Positions 54,901 through 62,608 of a DNA stretch of 64,000 bases are shown here, one piece after another. Source of the DNA: Terriglobales bacterium (lineage in GTDB: Bacteria; Acidobacteriota; Terriglobia; Terriglobales; Acidobacteriaceae). The position numbers and the translations under genes were made by a program. Every line of letters starts with the position of its first letter. Position 1 is the stretch's first letter. The stretch lies in assembly GCA_025980765.1 (NCBI GenBank), contig JAICXB010000007.1:1-64000 (forward strand), read 5' to 3'. Under the pieces are notes generated by a model. It made no database searches. It worked only from the letters and a program-made list of their open reading frames with translations, and was not told where the DNA came from.

Positions 54901-55266
54901 GTTGCCCAGGGCCTTAACGGCACCCTGCGTGCGGACCTGACGGGAGCGCCCATCTCCGTAGCAGATCCTACGGTGCTGGATTGGTTCAACATCGCGGCCT
55001 TCATTAAGCCGCCACCCGGACAGTTTGGAGACGCGCGTCGCAACATCATCACCGGCCCAGGGCAGCTTAGCTTCGATATGGCGGTCAGCAAGACCTTGCT
55101 GGTCCGGGACACCCGCGCGCTGGAGCTGCGACTGGCGGCAAACAACGTCTTCAATCGCCCGCAGTTCACGGCCATTGACACCGTGCTGAACTCTCCCACG
55201 TTTGGGCAGGTCATCAGCGTAGGCGCGATGCGCCGGGTAACCTTCACGGCGAGGTATCGGTTTTGA
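51931..55266 (+). CDS. Oar-like TonB-dependent receptor with carboxypeptidase-regulatory N-domain
   Basis: A 1111-residue outer membrane protein. A signal-type N-terminus (VALLACTLVPLGFCQQ) leads into an Ig-like carboxypeptidase regulatory domain (about 55-135, VIVRGLVKAGSTPLPGATVTASNTLTGKTTSAATNIDGSYSLTLPG). A Gln/Ala/Gly-rich linker and a plug-like region follow. The barrel shows repeated aromatic strand ends (FGLRYEYVSPFSEAHDQL, FAPRIGIAWKP) and finishes VTFTARYRF with the terminal Phe expected by the BAM complex. Oar-like receptors are multiplied in Acidobacteria and probably import oligosaccharides or peptides, or assist protein export. It is translationally close to the DUF5666 gene and followed by a VWFA protein. 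Confidence 0.9.
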   Translation: MIDSNTFFRFGAWARVALLACTLVPLGFCQQKSGSPAVAQPSPSTEAAPESAQAKAVVIVRGLVKAGSTPLPGATVTASNTLTGKTTSAATNIDGSYSLTLPGRGRYVIKAELAAFAPSTKEVVITPAAPQATVDADLMLASRAQILAAQQQQQSAGATQQIAAALANRGMQSLSLSGETTNAGESGDTAGAQNLGGLPLNGAGAEGPTESVAITGAMGQAQNFGMNPDEMEDRIQEFRERAQREAGAGGGSVGIVGRGEGGGFGGPGVFVLGGRAGKFNINQPHGSLFYTAGNSIFDAKPFSFTGDFTPKPSYDQNRFGAVIGSPLVIPHVIKSDKTFVFGGWTGNRNTTPYDQFSTVPTLEERAGNFSGVTLPNGAPVQLLDPVTGQPFANNTLTSISPAAQELMKFIPLPNLPGTRQNFHFVSSLDQNQDQIFARVIHNFGEGSTAFMPFGGGGRGGGRRTRNNINFNLNYSDSHAQTSNPFPALLGASQVSGITTGIGWVVSKGKLTNNLRFNYNRSHTELDNQYQDKQNVAAEAGVGGVSQNPFDFGVPALSFNDFQSVRDAPAQLSTNQTFSFSESVIWRLKKHNLRFGGDFRRLYNDLRSDQNARGSFTFTGFATGFDFADFLLGLPQLASVQAGSTTYNFRANSWDLFVQDDWRLSGNLSLNLGLRYEYVSPFSEAHDQLVNLDINSGITAVAPVFPGSSGPFTGGFPSTVVEPDRNNFAPRIGIAWKPMKKTVVRAGYGINFNTTQYGAIVQNLAFQPPFAFTETNVSSAANLLTLANSFSAVSAPGVTNNFAVDKNYKLGYVQIWNLDIQRELTPSLLLNVAYNGSKGTDLDIQRAPNRLPDGTLRIPGVQPFILETSQGDSIFHSGSVRVRKRLRHGMSASGSYVFSKSIDNASSIGGGAVVVAQNDLDLAAERGLSSFDQRHRLTGNFLVELPFGTGKKWLNRGGALGDIFGDWQWSGDFTIASGLPFTPRILGDFSDVAQGLNGTLRADLTGAPISVADPTVLDWFNIAAFIKPPPGQFGDARRNIITGPGQLSFDMAVSKTLLVRDTRALELRLAANNVFNRPQFTAIDTVLNSPTFGQVISVGAMRRVTFTARYRF

Positions 55267-55358
55267 TGGAAAAGTGCCTTCCAAGGGGTCAGGGGCGCAG
55301 TTGGGATATAGCCAAGCGCCGTCCAAATTCACGGATGGACCGCCCATCCGGATTCCGG

Positions 55359-55591
55359 CTGTGGAAATCTCGCGGGCTTTCCTGTTCATTTCCTGTTAAT
55401 TTACCGATTTTTCTTGGAATTCCCTTCAACTCCAAGATCCGGAACGGGTTACACGATTTTTTGGCGTCGTCTGTTCCTATCCTGTTCCTTTCCTCACCAA
55501 ACTGCGAAATTCGCGAGTTTTGGGCCGAATTCGAAGATTTAGATCAGCAGCGGCAAAATTTCCCTACATTTTTCCCTGTTCTCAGGAAAGC
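55359..55591 (-). repeat. Dispersed 233-base element, copy 2
   Basis: Reverse-complement relative of 26446-26679. Its conserved end GCTTTCCTGAGAACAGGGAA abuts the ATG of the next gene, so the AGGAAAG of the element serves as that gene's ribosome site. With the 90 bases before it this makes a 326-base stretch in which I see no gene. The long N-terminal extension in the ORF track is translated repeat. Confidence 0.7.
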
Positions 55592-55592
55592 T

Positions 55593-57764
55593 ATGAGCAA
55601 ATCGCTGAACCGGTGGTCTACATCATTAACCAAATTCCTGTTCCTCCTCGCGCTGTTATTGCCTGCCGTATTCGCCCAGAGCGCCGCGGGCCAATCTCAG
55701 GACCGCGATGGATACGTCATTAAGGTCAACAGCGACCTGGTGCTGACCAACGTGGTGGTTCGCGACAAGAAGGGCAATCTCGTCCGCGATCTTAAGGAAA
55801 CCGATTTCACCATCTACGAGGATGGCAAACCGCAGCACGTGGCCAGCTTCGATTTTGAGAACGTCGATGCGCTTGTCACTGCCGGAGTAGCGGGCCCGAC
55901 CGTCAGCGGCACGACCGCGCCGCCGCGAATCATAGGAAGCAACGAGCCTTTGCGGAAGCAGGAGTTGAAGAACCATCGCCTGATTGTGCTGTTTTTCGAC
56001 TTCGGATCGATGGAGCCCGATGACATTGACCGTGCCGTCTCAGCCGCGCAGAACTATATCGATCGGCAGATGGCGCCGGCCGATCTGGTCGCAGTCATTT
56101 CGCTCGCTTCGTCCATGCGCGTCGATCAGGACTTCACCAGCGATAAGGCCAGATTAGCTGCGGTGCTTCGCGGCTACACCTCCGGTGAAGGGCAGGGATT
56201 CCAAAACGGGGACACCGGCGGTTCCGAGGGCACACCCGACACCGGAGGCTCCTTCACCGCGGACGACAGCGAGTACAACCAGTTCAATACCGATCGCAAG
56301 CTGCAGGCCATCGAGTCCATTGCCAAATCTCTTTCGAAGATTGACGAGAAGAAGTCGCTAATCTATTTCAGCAATGGCGTGAGCCGCTCCGGAATTGAGA
56401 ATCAGGTGGAATTGCGCGCGGCCACGAACGCCGCCGTGCAGTCAAACATGGCCATCTATGCGCTGGATGTGCGCGGACTGCAGGCGTTCCCGCCCGGCGG
56501 CGAAGCGCAGAGCGCCAGTTTGCGCGGCCGATCCAGCTACAACGGCGCCGGAGTGCTGGCGCAATTCGACAGCAACGCCGATAGTCAGGAAACACTCACC
56601 ACACTGGCTGGCGATACCGGCGGCAAGGCATTCCTCGATTCCAACGATCTCAGCGGCGTTTTCACCGCCGTGCAAAAGGACACTTCGTCCTATTACGTTG
56701 TCGGCTATCGCAGCAGCAATCCGCAGATGAATGGCAAGTTCCGGCGCATCAAGGTGGTGGTGGACCGTCCCGATGTGAAACTCGAATATCGCTCCGGGTA
56801 CTACGGCCCCAAAGATTACGCGCACTTTGACAAGGAAGATCGCGAACAGCAGATGCAGGACGAACTTCTGTCCGAGCTGCCGGATGCAGACGTTGCAGTG
56901 TATCTTGCCGCGGCTTACTTCCGGCTGGACGATGCGCACTACTACATTCCGATTTCGCTGATCATTCCCGGCTCGCAAATTCCGTTTGTGTCGGACAAGG
57001 ACAAGGACCGCGCAACCATCGACATCATCGGCGTGGTGCAGGACGAGTTTAAGCATCCCATCGGCAATGCCCGCGAAACCGTGAAGCTCGCCGTCGACGA
57101 ATCCCGCCAGGTGCGCCGGAAGAACGTGCAGTACAACACCGGCTTCGTTCTGCCGCCGGGCAAGTTCCACATCAAATTTGTGGTGCGTGAAAACCAGACC
57201 GGCCGCCTGGGTTCATTCGAAACCGATGTAAGGGTTCCCGATCTGCGCAAAGCGCCGCTGCGGATGAGTTCCATCGTGCTCGCCAGCCAGCGGCAGCCGG
57301 CCACGGCCAGGAAGAACAATCCCAATCCGCTGATCCGGGATGGGCAGGAGCTCGTGCCTAACATTACTCATGTCTTCTCTCCCGAGCAGCATCTCTACAT
57401 GCAGTACGAGGTCTATGAACCATCGAAAGAGAAGCATGAGCTGACTTTAACTGGGGCGCAAGGAGCGCAGAAAATCCAGAAGAACTCGGTGCGAGTGCTC
57501 ACGAATGTCGAGTTCCTGCAGGGCAATGCCAAGGTTTACGAATCGCCAATGGTCGAAGCCCGGGAGATCAACGCGCCTGAGCGCAAAGCAGCAGTGTTCC
57601 AGCTCGACGTGCCGCTCGCGAAGCTTCGGCCCGGCTTGTACACCTGCCAAGTCAACGTGATCGATGATGCCGCGGGAGCTTTCGCATTCCCGCGATTGGC
57701 CATTCTGGTGAGAGCTGCAAAACCAGCCGCACAACAGTCAGCAGCGAATTCGGTTCCGCGATAA
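55593..57764 (+). CDS. Secreted VWFA-related protein of the acidobacterial family
   Basis: I start at ATG 55593 (MSKSLNRWSTSLTKFLFLLALLLPAVFAQ, a signal peptide), not at the track's 55263; this gives 723 residues. The family domain is YVIKVNSDLVLTNVVVRDKKGNLVRDLKETDFTIYEDGKPQ. The A-like domain follows (LIVLFFDFGSMEPDDIDRAVSAAQNYI; KSLIYFSNGVSRSG) with the TSSYYVVGYRSSNPQMNGKFRRIKV motif. A C-terminal region of about 270 residues is predicted beta-rich. The AGGAAAG ribosome site belongs to the adjacent dispersed repeat. Gene order after the Oar-like receptor hints at a shared envelope role. Confidence 0.88.
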   Translation: MSKSLNRWSTSLTKFLFLLALLLPAVFAQSAAGQSQDRDGYVIKVNSDLVLTNVVVRDKKGNLVRDLKETDFTIYEDGKPQHVASFDFENVDALVTAGVAGPTVSGTTAPPRIIGSNEPLRKQELKNHRLIVLFFDFGSMEPDDIDRAVSAAQNYIDRQMAPADLVAVISLASSMRVDQDFTSDKARLAAVLRGYTSGEGQGFQNGDTGGSEGTPDTGGSFTADDSEYNQFNTDRKLQAIESIAKSLSKIDEKKSLIYFSNGVSRSGIENQVELRAATNAAVQSNMAIYALDVRGLQAFPPGGEAQSASLRGRSSYNGAGVLAQFDSNADSQETLTTLAGDTGGKAFLDSNDLSGVFTAVQKDTSSYYVVGYRSSNPQMNGKFRRIKVVVDRPDVKLEYRSGYYGPKDYAHFDKEDREQQMQDELLSELPDADVAVYLAAAYFRLDDAHYYIPISLIIPGSQIPFVSDKDKDRATIDIIGVVQDEFKHPIGNARETVKLAVDESRQVRRKNVQYNTGFVLPPGKFHIKFVVRENQTGRLGSFETDVRVPDLRKAPLRMSSIVLASQRQPATARKNNPNPLIRDGQELVPNITHVFSPEQHLYMQYEVYEPSKEKHELTLTGAQGAQKIQKNSVRVLTNVEFLQGNAKVYESPMVEAREINAPERKAAVFQLDVPLAKLRPGLYTCQVNVIDDAAGAFAFPRLAILVRAAKPAAQQSAANSVPR

Positions 57765-57845
57765 TCCCCACGCAATGATTGCTCTTTTCCGCCTGACCAC
57801 AGCACGGCTCTCCCTCGCATCTCACTGAGCAGAGGAGACAATTTC

Positions 57846-59597
57846 ATGGCAAAAACGGCGGCGGATATCCTCGTCGAGCGGCTGATCGACTGGGGCGTTG
57901 ACACTATCTTCGGCATTCCCGGCGACGGCATCAACGGCATCATGGAAGCGTTGCGCAAGCGCCAGGAGCAACTGCGGTTCATACAGGTGCGGCATGAAGA
58001 GTCCGCGGCATTTATGGCGTGCGGGTACGCGAAGTTTACCGGACGGTTAGGCGCGTGTCTGGCGACCTCCGGCCCCGGTGGCATTCATCTTCTGAACGGC
58101 CTTTACGACGCCAAGCTGGATTCCCAGCCGGTGATCGCGATTACTGGAATGGCGTTTCACGACCTGGTGAATACCTTCACGCAACAAGATGTTGAGCTGG
58201 ACAAGCTTTTCATGGATGTGGCGGTTTACAACACCCGCATCATGGGTCCGGCGCATGTCGAAGGCGTTGTCGATATCGCTTGCCGCACTGCATTGTCCTA
58301 TCGCGGCGTCGCGCACATCACCATCTCCACTGACATTCAGGACATGGAGACGCAGGAGCGCTCAAAACGCAACATCAAGCATCATTCCGCCGACATCTAC
58401 GCGCGCAGCGCGCGCCTGCCGAATGAAGCCGACCTGCGCCAGGCTGCCGACATCCTGAACAAGGGCAAAAAGGTTGTGATTATGGCCGGCGCCGGCGCGC
58501 TGCACGCCACCGATGAGCTCGAGGAATGCGCGGAACTGCTGGCCGGCCCCATCATAAAACCGTTGCTCGGCAAAGCTTGCGTTCCCGATGACAGCCCGTA
58601 CACCACCGGCGGCATTGGCCTGCTGGGCACGCGTCCGTCGCAGGAGGCGATGGAAACCTGCGATACGCTGCTGATCGTCGGAACGTCATTCCCATATATA
58701 GAGTTCTATCCCAAACCGGAACAAGCCAAGGCGGTGCAAATCGAACTCGATCCAAAACGGCTCGGGCTGCGCTACCCGGTGGAGGTTGGACTCGTGGGCG
58801 ACAGCGCCCGCAGCCTGGCTGAACTCAACAAACTGCTCGTCCGCAAGAAGGACCGCAGCTTTCTGGAAAAAGCGCAGAAGGGCATGCGCGAGTGGAACAA
58901 GCTGATGCAATCACGCGCGCAGATCAAAGATAAGCCGATGCGTCCGCAGGTAGTCGCGCATGAACTGGGCAAGCGGTTACCGTCCAACGCAATCGTGACC
59001 AGCGACAGCGGCACCATTACCACCTGGTGGGCGCGTCATGTGCCCGCGAAGCGCGGCCAAATGCATTCCTGTTCTGGGAATCTCGCCACCATGGCCTGCG
59101 GCCTGCCGTACGCGATCGCCGCGCAGGCAGCGCATCCCGACCGGCCGGTCTTCGCCATCGTCGGCGATGGCGGCTTCTCCATGCTGATGGCCGATTTCGT
59201 CACCGCAGTCAAGTATCAGCTTCCCATTCGCGTGTTGATCATCAAGAACAACGTGCTGGGACAAATCAAGTGGGAGCAGATGGTTTTCCTGGGTAATCCC
59301 GAGTATGGGGTCCAACTGCATCCCATCGACTTCGCCGCTTACGCGCGCGCATGTGGCGGTAACGGCTTCACCATCGAAGATCCGAAACGCTGCGGAGACA
59401 TTCTCGACGAAGCCTTCAAGGTCGACGGCCCCGTGATCATTGAAGCCGTAGTCGATCCCCTCACTGCTCCGATGCCAGGCAAAATCAAAGCCGAGCAGGC
59501 GCTCAAGTTCGCCGAGGCATTGGCGCGAGGCGAACCCAACCGGGGCAAGATCGCATGGGAGAACATGGTCGAAGACCGCGTGCGCGAGCTGGTCTGA
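57846..59597 (+). CDS. poxB: ThDP-dependent pyruvate oxidase/dehydrogenase (PoxB-like)
   Basis: A 583-residue ThDP enzyme of the acetolactate synthase/pyruvate oxidase superfamily. The N-terminal PYR domain has the catalytic Glu in RHEESAAFMACGYA (about 51). The central domain has VVIMAGAGALHATDELEE. The C-terminal PP domain has the ThDP motif VGDGGFSMLMADFVTAVKYQ...NN (GDG-X-NN). TFTQQDVELDKLFMDVA in the PYR domain resembles pyruvate:quinone oxidoreductases. It would decarboxylate pyruvate to acetate and CO2, passing electrons to quinone via FAD. Acetolactate synthase-like or sulfoacetaldehyde acetyltransferase-like alternatives are less likely. GAGGAGA precedes the ATG. Confidence 0.85.
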   Translation: MAKTAADILVERLIDWGVDTIFGIPGDGINGIMEALRKRQEQLRFIQVRHEESAAFMACGYAKFTGRLGACLATSGPGGIHLLNGLYDAKLDSQPVIAITGMAFHDLVNTFTQQDVELDKLFMDVAVYNTRIMGPAHVEGVVDIACRTALSYRGVAHITISTDIQDMETQERSKRNIKHHSADIYARSARLPNEADLRQAADILNKGKKVVIMAGAGALHATDELEECAELLAGPIIKPLLGKACVPDDSPYTTGGIGLLGTRPSQEAMETCDTLLIVGTSFPYIEFYPKPEQAKAVQIELDPKRLGLRYPVEVGLVGDSARSLAELNKLLVRKKDRSFLEKAQKGMREWNKLMQSRAQIKDKPMRPQVVAHELGKRLPSNAIVTSDSGTITTWWARHVPAKRGQMHSCSGNLATMACGLPYAIAAQAAHPDRPVFAIVGDGGFSMLMADFVTAVKYQLPIRVLIIKNNVLGQIKWEQMVFLGNPEYGVQLHPIDFAAYARACGGNGFTIEDPKRCGDILDEAFKVDGPVIIEAVVDPLTAPMPGKIKAEQALKFAEALARGEPNRGKIAWENMVEDRVRELV

Positions 59598-59600
59598 ACC

Positions 59601-59747
59601 TCTTTCATTCCGAGCGGAGCGAGCAATCCCTACCGGACCAGGATGCATGGTTCGGCAGGGATTCTTGTTTGTGTCCTGAATGAGAGTGCTTGGCCACACG
59701 CACTATTGGTCCGACAGGAATTCCTAGCTACGCTCGGAATGAAAGGA
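59601..59747. repeat. ATTCCGAGCGNAGCGAG-type inverted repeat between convergent genes
   Basis: TCTTTCATTCCGAGCGGAGC (left arm) faces TAGCTACGCTCGGAATGAAAGG (right arm). An inner pair surrounds TACCGGACCAGGATGCATGG. The right arm supplies the last codons and stop of the leftward ATPase gene. Confidence 0.75.
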
Positions 59748-60545
59748 AAGAGCTTCCGGCGTCGCCGCCAGCAACGTCCGAGTGTACTCGTGTTTGGGAG
59801 CCGTCGTGATCTGCTCCGCATCGCCGACCTCCACGATCTCTCCTCGGTGCATCACGGCAATCCGGGTTGAGAGATAACGCACGATCGGCATGGAATGGGA
59901 GATGAAGAGGTAAGTCAAGCCAAACTCTCGCTGCAGCTTCGCCAGCAAGTTCACGATCTGCGCGCCCACGCTTACGTCGAGCGCGGATACCGGTTCATCG
60001 AGCACGATGAATTGCGGCTTTAGCGCGAGCGCGCGGGCGATGCCGATGCGCTGCCGCTGTCCCCCGGAAAACTCGTGGGGATAGCGCACCAGCGCGGACT
60101 CCTCCAGTCCCACAGCCCGCATCAGTTCGCGCGCGCGCTGCTGCAGGTCGCCGTTCTCGCCTGAAGGCTCGCCGCCGTGAATCAGCCAGGGCTCGCGCAC
60201 GATGTCCAGTACGCGCATCCGCGGATTCAGCGAAGCGAACGGGTCTTGAAATACAATCTGCATGTTGCGGCGCAGGCGACGCATCTCGGAAGCGGAGGCG
60301 GCCAGCACGTCAATCCCGCCTGACTCGGCCGGCGCTGCGAAAAAACGCACCGAGCCCGAAGTCGGCTCGATCAGACGCAGTATCATTCTTCCCAAAGTGG
60401 TCTTGCCGCAGCCAGACTCACCCACTAGTCCCAACGTCTCACCGGAAAAAATATCGAGGCACACTCGATCGACTGCGCGGAGCTCTCCGCGAGTTTGCGC
60501 ATAGATCTTCGTGAGATCGCGTATTTCTACAAGAGCGGCGGGCAT
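59724..60545 (-). CDS. Oligopeptide/dipeptide-type ABC transporter ATPase (OppF/DppF-like), orphan
   Basis: A 273-residue ATPase from ATG 60545 (MPAALVEIRDLTKIYAQ); the track start at 60617 lies in a hairpin. Walker A is GLVGESGCGKTTLGR, the Q-loop IVFQDPFASLNPRMRVLDIV, the signature FSGGQRQRIGIARALAL, Walker B FIVLDEPVSALDVSV and the H-loop FISHSMPIVRYLS. QDPFASLNPR and DEPVSALDVS are typical of OppF/DppF. No permease or binding-protein gene is adjacent, so its partners are elsewhere. The C-terminal FHSERS and stop come from the ATTCCGAGC repeat, suggesting the original tail was replaced. Confidence 0.88.
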   Translation of the reverse strand: MPAALVEIRDLTKIYAQTRGELRAVDRVCLDIFSGETLGLVGESGCGKTTLGRMILRLIEPTSGSVRFFAAPAESGGIDVLAASASEMRRLRRNMQIVFQDPFASLNPRMRVLDIVREPWLIHGGEPSGENGDLQQRARELMRAVGLEESALVRYPHEFSGGQRQRIGIARALALKPQFIVLDEPVSALDVSVGAQIVNLLAKLQREFGLTYLFISHSMPIVRYLSTRIAVMHRGEIVEVGDAEQITTAPKHEYTRTLLAATPEALSFHSERS

Positions 60546-60583
60546 GGGTGCGATGCTAGCACCAGGATCATTGCGTGATTTGG

Positions 60584-60627
60584 TGATTGTTGATTGTGTG
60601 ATTGAAAAATCACACAATCAACAATCA
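60584..60627. repeat. Perfect 20-bp hairpin with GAAA loop
   Basis: 60584-60603 (TGATTGTTGATTGTGTGATT) pairs exactly with 60608-60627 across a GAAA tetraloop. The words (TGATTGTT, GATTGTG) follow the octamer family's style. It lies in the 130-base divergent region upstream of the OppF-like gene. Confidence 0.85.
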
Positions 60628-60674
60628 TAAAATCAAAATTTTGATGTGCTGGCGCTGGCTTCTACAATCTTTTT

Positions 60675-60929
60675 ATGAAGCCGATTGCGGCGGTGCGGAT
60701 TTGCTGGCTCTTTTGCGTCTTGTTGTTCGTCGCAGCCGCGGTCGGGCTGCGCTGGGGCGCGCAGCTCAGCATTGCGCTGATGCCGCAAGCGCAGCGGGTT
60801 TATGCCGACCCTGCCCTGCTCCACGGCATGTGGATCAATCGCAGTATCCTGCTCCTCGTGCTCAGCGCCATCTGCGGCGTGCTCGGCATCTACTTCAGCC
60901 TGCAGGCCTCAGACGTGCGCCAGCGCTGA
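60675..60929 (+). CDS. Small two-helix membrane protein
   Basis: An 84-residue protein with two hydrophobic segments (about 8-28 ICWLFCVLLFVAAAVGL and 56-76 SILLLVLSAICGVLGIYF) and a short loop (MPQAQRVYADPALLHGMWIN) between them. It has a plausible ATG but no strong ribosome site. I do not recognise the family. It precedes queD on the same strand, separated by a nested repeat. Confidence 0.55.
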   Translation: MKPIAAVRICWLFCVLLFVAAAVGLRWGAQLSIALMPQAQRVYADPALLHGMWINRSILLLVLSAICGVLGIYFSLQASDVRQR

Positions 60930-60946
60930 ACCTGAGGCTACAATAA

Positions 60947-61098
60947 ATTCACCACGGAGACACAGAGACACAGAGAAATTCCTACTTGTGTAATTTCGTA
61001 ATCGGGTAATTTGAAGAAGTGAAAGCCCAATTTCGACATTACCCGATTACATAGTTATCAAATTTCTCCGTGTCCTCTGTGCCTCCGTGGTGAGAATT
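60947..61098. repeat. Nested repeat: CACGGAG-word arms enclosing an octamer-phased inverted repeat
   Basis: Outer arms are AATTCACCACGGAGACACAG (60947 on) and TCTCCGTGTCCTCTGTGCCT ending TGAGAATT (61098). Inside, TGTAATTTCGTAATCGGGTA (about 60988-61010) is closed by CATTACCCGATTACATAG (about 61037-61054). One repeat family sits within another. Confidence 0.75.
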
Positions 61099-61110
61099 TC
61101 CGAGGAAGCA

Positions 61111-61488
61111 ATGTACGAAGTCACCGTCGAAGACAGCTTTGCGGCAGGCCACTACCTGCGCAACTATAAAGGCAAGTGCGAGAACCCGCATGGCCACAAC
61201 TATAAAGTCCGCATCACCCTGCAAGGACCCGAGCTCGATCACGCCGGCCTGCTGCTCGACTTTAAAGACCTGAAGCTGGTGATGAAGCCCGTAATCGAAC
61301 GCCTCGATCATCGCATGATTAACGATGTGGACCCGTTCACGAAACTGAATCCTTCGGCGGAAAATCTCGCTCGTTATTTTTTTGACGAAACCAATCGCGG
61401 GTTGCAAGGCTCGACGTCAGGTCGCGTCAGCGTCAAGGAAGTCACAATCTGGGAGACGGATACGACCACAGCACGATATTCGGAATGA
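61111..61488 (+). CDS. queD: 6-carboxy-5,6,7,8-tetrahydropterin synthase (QueD/PTPS family)
   Basis: A 125-residue protein starting at ATG 61111 after CGAGGAAGCA; the track start at 61087 is a repeat-encoded GTG. Zinc ligands His14 (FAAGHYL), His27 and His29 (NPHGHNY) and catalytic Cys23 (KGKCENPHGHNY) are all present, as are ERLDHRMIND and SAENLARYFF. It converts 7,8-dihydroneopterin triphosphate to carboxy-tetrahydropterin in the 7-deazaguanine (queuosine) pathway. queE follows 260 bases downstream, which supports QueD over the eukaryotic-type PTPS role. GTP cyclohydrolase and queC are not in the window. Confidence 0.9.
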   Translation: MYEVTVEDSFAAGHYLRNYKGKCENPHGHNYKVRITLQGPELDHAGLLLDFKDLKLVMKPVIERLDHRMINDVDPFTKLNPSAENLARYFFDETNRGLQGSTSGRVSVKEVTIWETDTTTARYSE

Positions 61489-61512
61489 AGTTGGTGAGGC
61501 GTTTGGAAAAGC

Positions 61513-61737
61513 GCTTCAAGAAAGGCGTTTCAGGAAAACCGTTTCAAGAAAGACGTTTCAACGGAGTCGTTTCAAGCAATACAGAACCACTGCCGTCGCC
61601 AGCCAGTCTTTCGAGCTAACCCGAAAGGCTCACGTAACCGCATTGTTAAGAACGGATCTCTTGAAGCGGTTTTCCTGAAACGGTTTTCCTGAAACGCTGT
61701 TGCTGAAACGGTTCTCTTGAAACGCCTGTCCTGAAAC
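61513..61737. repeat. 14-base word inverted repeat between queD and queE
   Basis: The left arm is five consecutive 14-mers (61513-61582), including GTTTCAGGAAAACC and GTTTCAAGAAAGAC. The right arm is six consecutive 14-mers (61654-61737), including GGTTTTCCTGAAAC twice, the exact complement of a left-arm word. The 71-base centre (about 61583-61653) is unrelated. It fills the 260-base queD-queE gap. Confidence 0.85.
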
Positions 61738-61749
61738 GCCTGCGTCCCC

Positions 61750-62430
61750 ATGCACCTCATCGAAATCTACAAATCGGTCCAGGGCGAGTCCTCCTTCGCC
61801 GGCCTGCCGTGCATATTTGTGCGGCTTGCCGGCTGCAATCTGCGTTGCCACTGGTGCGACAGCGAATACACCTTCACCGGCGGACACAAAATGACGCTCG
61901 ACGAAGTGGTCGGTGAAATTGCCAGACTGGCGCCGGTGAAGCTGGTGGAAATTACCGGAGGCGAGCCGATGCTGCAGGAGCGCGAGGTGGTTCCTCTGAT
62001 GGAGCAACTGGTGGCATTGGGGTATCAGGTGCTCATCGAAACCAGCGGCGAGCGCCTGCTGGCCCGCATCCCTCCGGCTGTCCACAAGATTGTCGACGTG
62101 AAATGTCCGGCTTCCGGAGAGGCCGGCAGTTTTCGCCTTGAGAACCTGAGCGCCCTCACCCTGAGCGACGAACTGAAATTCGTAATCGCCGATCGCACAG
62201 ACTACGAATTCGCCCGCGATTTCACTCGTGAGCACCGCCTGACTGAGCGCGTTGCCAACGTTCTTTTCTCTCCCGCCTTCCGCAAGGATGCCGAGCCTGA
62301 GCGCAGCGCAGGCAATTGCCTGCTCGATCCCCGCACGCTCGTCGAATGGATCCTCAAGGATGGCCTCGGCGTCCGCCTGAGCCTGCAAATTCACAAATTC
62401 ATCTGGGAGCCGCTGACCAAGGGCGTGTGA
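61750..62430 (+). CDS. queE: 7-carboxy-7-deazaguanine synthase QueE (radical SAM)
   Basis: A 226-residue radical SAM enzyme. The cluster motif is CNLRCHWCD (CX3CX2C, about 34-41), as in most QueE proteins of this class, and the SAM-binding motif is VEITGGEPMLQ. The N-terminus YKSVQGESSFAGLPCIFVRLAGC carries the QGE substrate-site motif. It rearranges carboxy-tetrahydropterin to 7-carboxy-7-deazaguanine. The pairing with queD on the same strand supports this. The ATG lies 12 bases after the last 14-mer of the repeat, and no strong Shine-Dalgarno is visible. Confidence 0.93.
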   Translation: MHLIEIYKSVQGESSFAGLPCIFVRLAGCNLRCHWCDSEYTFTGGHKMTLDEVVGEIARLAPVKLVEITGGEPMLQEREVVPLMEQLVALGYQVLIETSGERLLARIPPAVHKIVDVKCPASGEAGSFRLENLSALTLSDELKFVIADRTDYEFARDFTREHRLTERVANVLFSPAFRKDAEPERSAGNCLLDPRTLVEWILKDGLGVRLSLQIHKFIWEPLTKGV

Positions 62431-62608
62431 ATTGCTGGTTCCTATCTCACAAGAGAAATGGGTGAAAATCAGGATTACGTATATCCACCTATGGCGGTTT
62501 CGTCCCGTCAAATGCTACAGTTTTTGTTTCCAGGAAGAACTCACGATTCCGGTCGCGCATCCGCGATCTTCCTCGATTACTTCGTTTTTGTCTTCAGGAG
62601 CTAGAACC
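62431..62608. other. Intergenic region upstream of the second Oar-like receptor
   Basis: About 180 bases with no gene and no recognised repeat. It ends with CAGGAGCTAGAACC, the ribosome site of the receptor gene. No convincing promoter hexamers stand out. Confidence 0.4.

Noticed and set aside
55263-55592. 110-residue N-terminal extension of the third VWFA ORF
   Set aside because: It translates the dispersed 233-base repeat; a signal peptide begins at ATG 55593.
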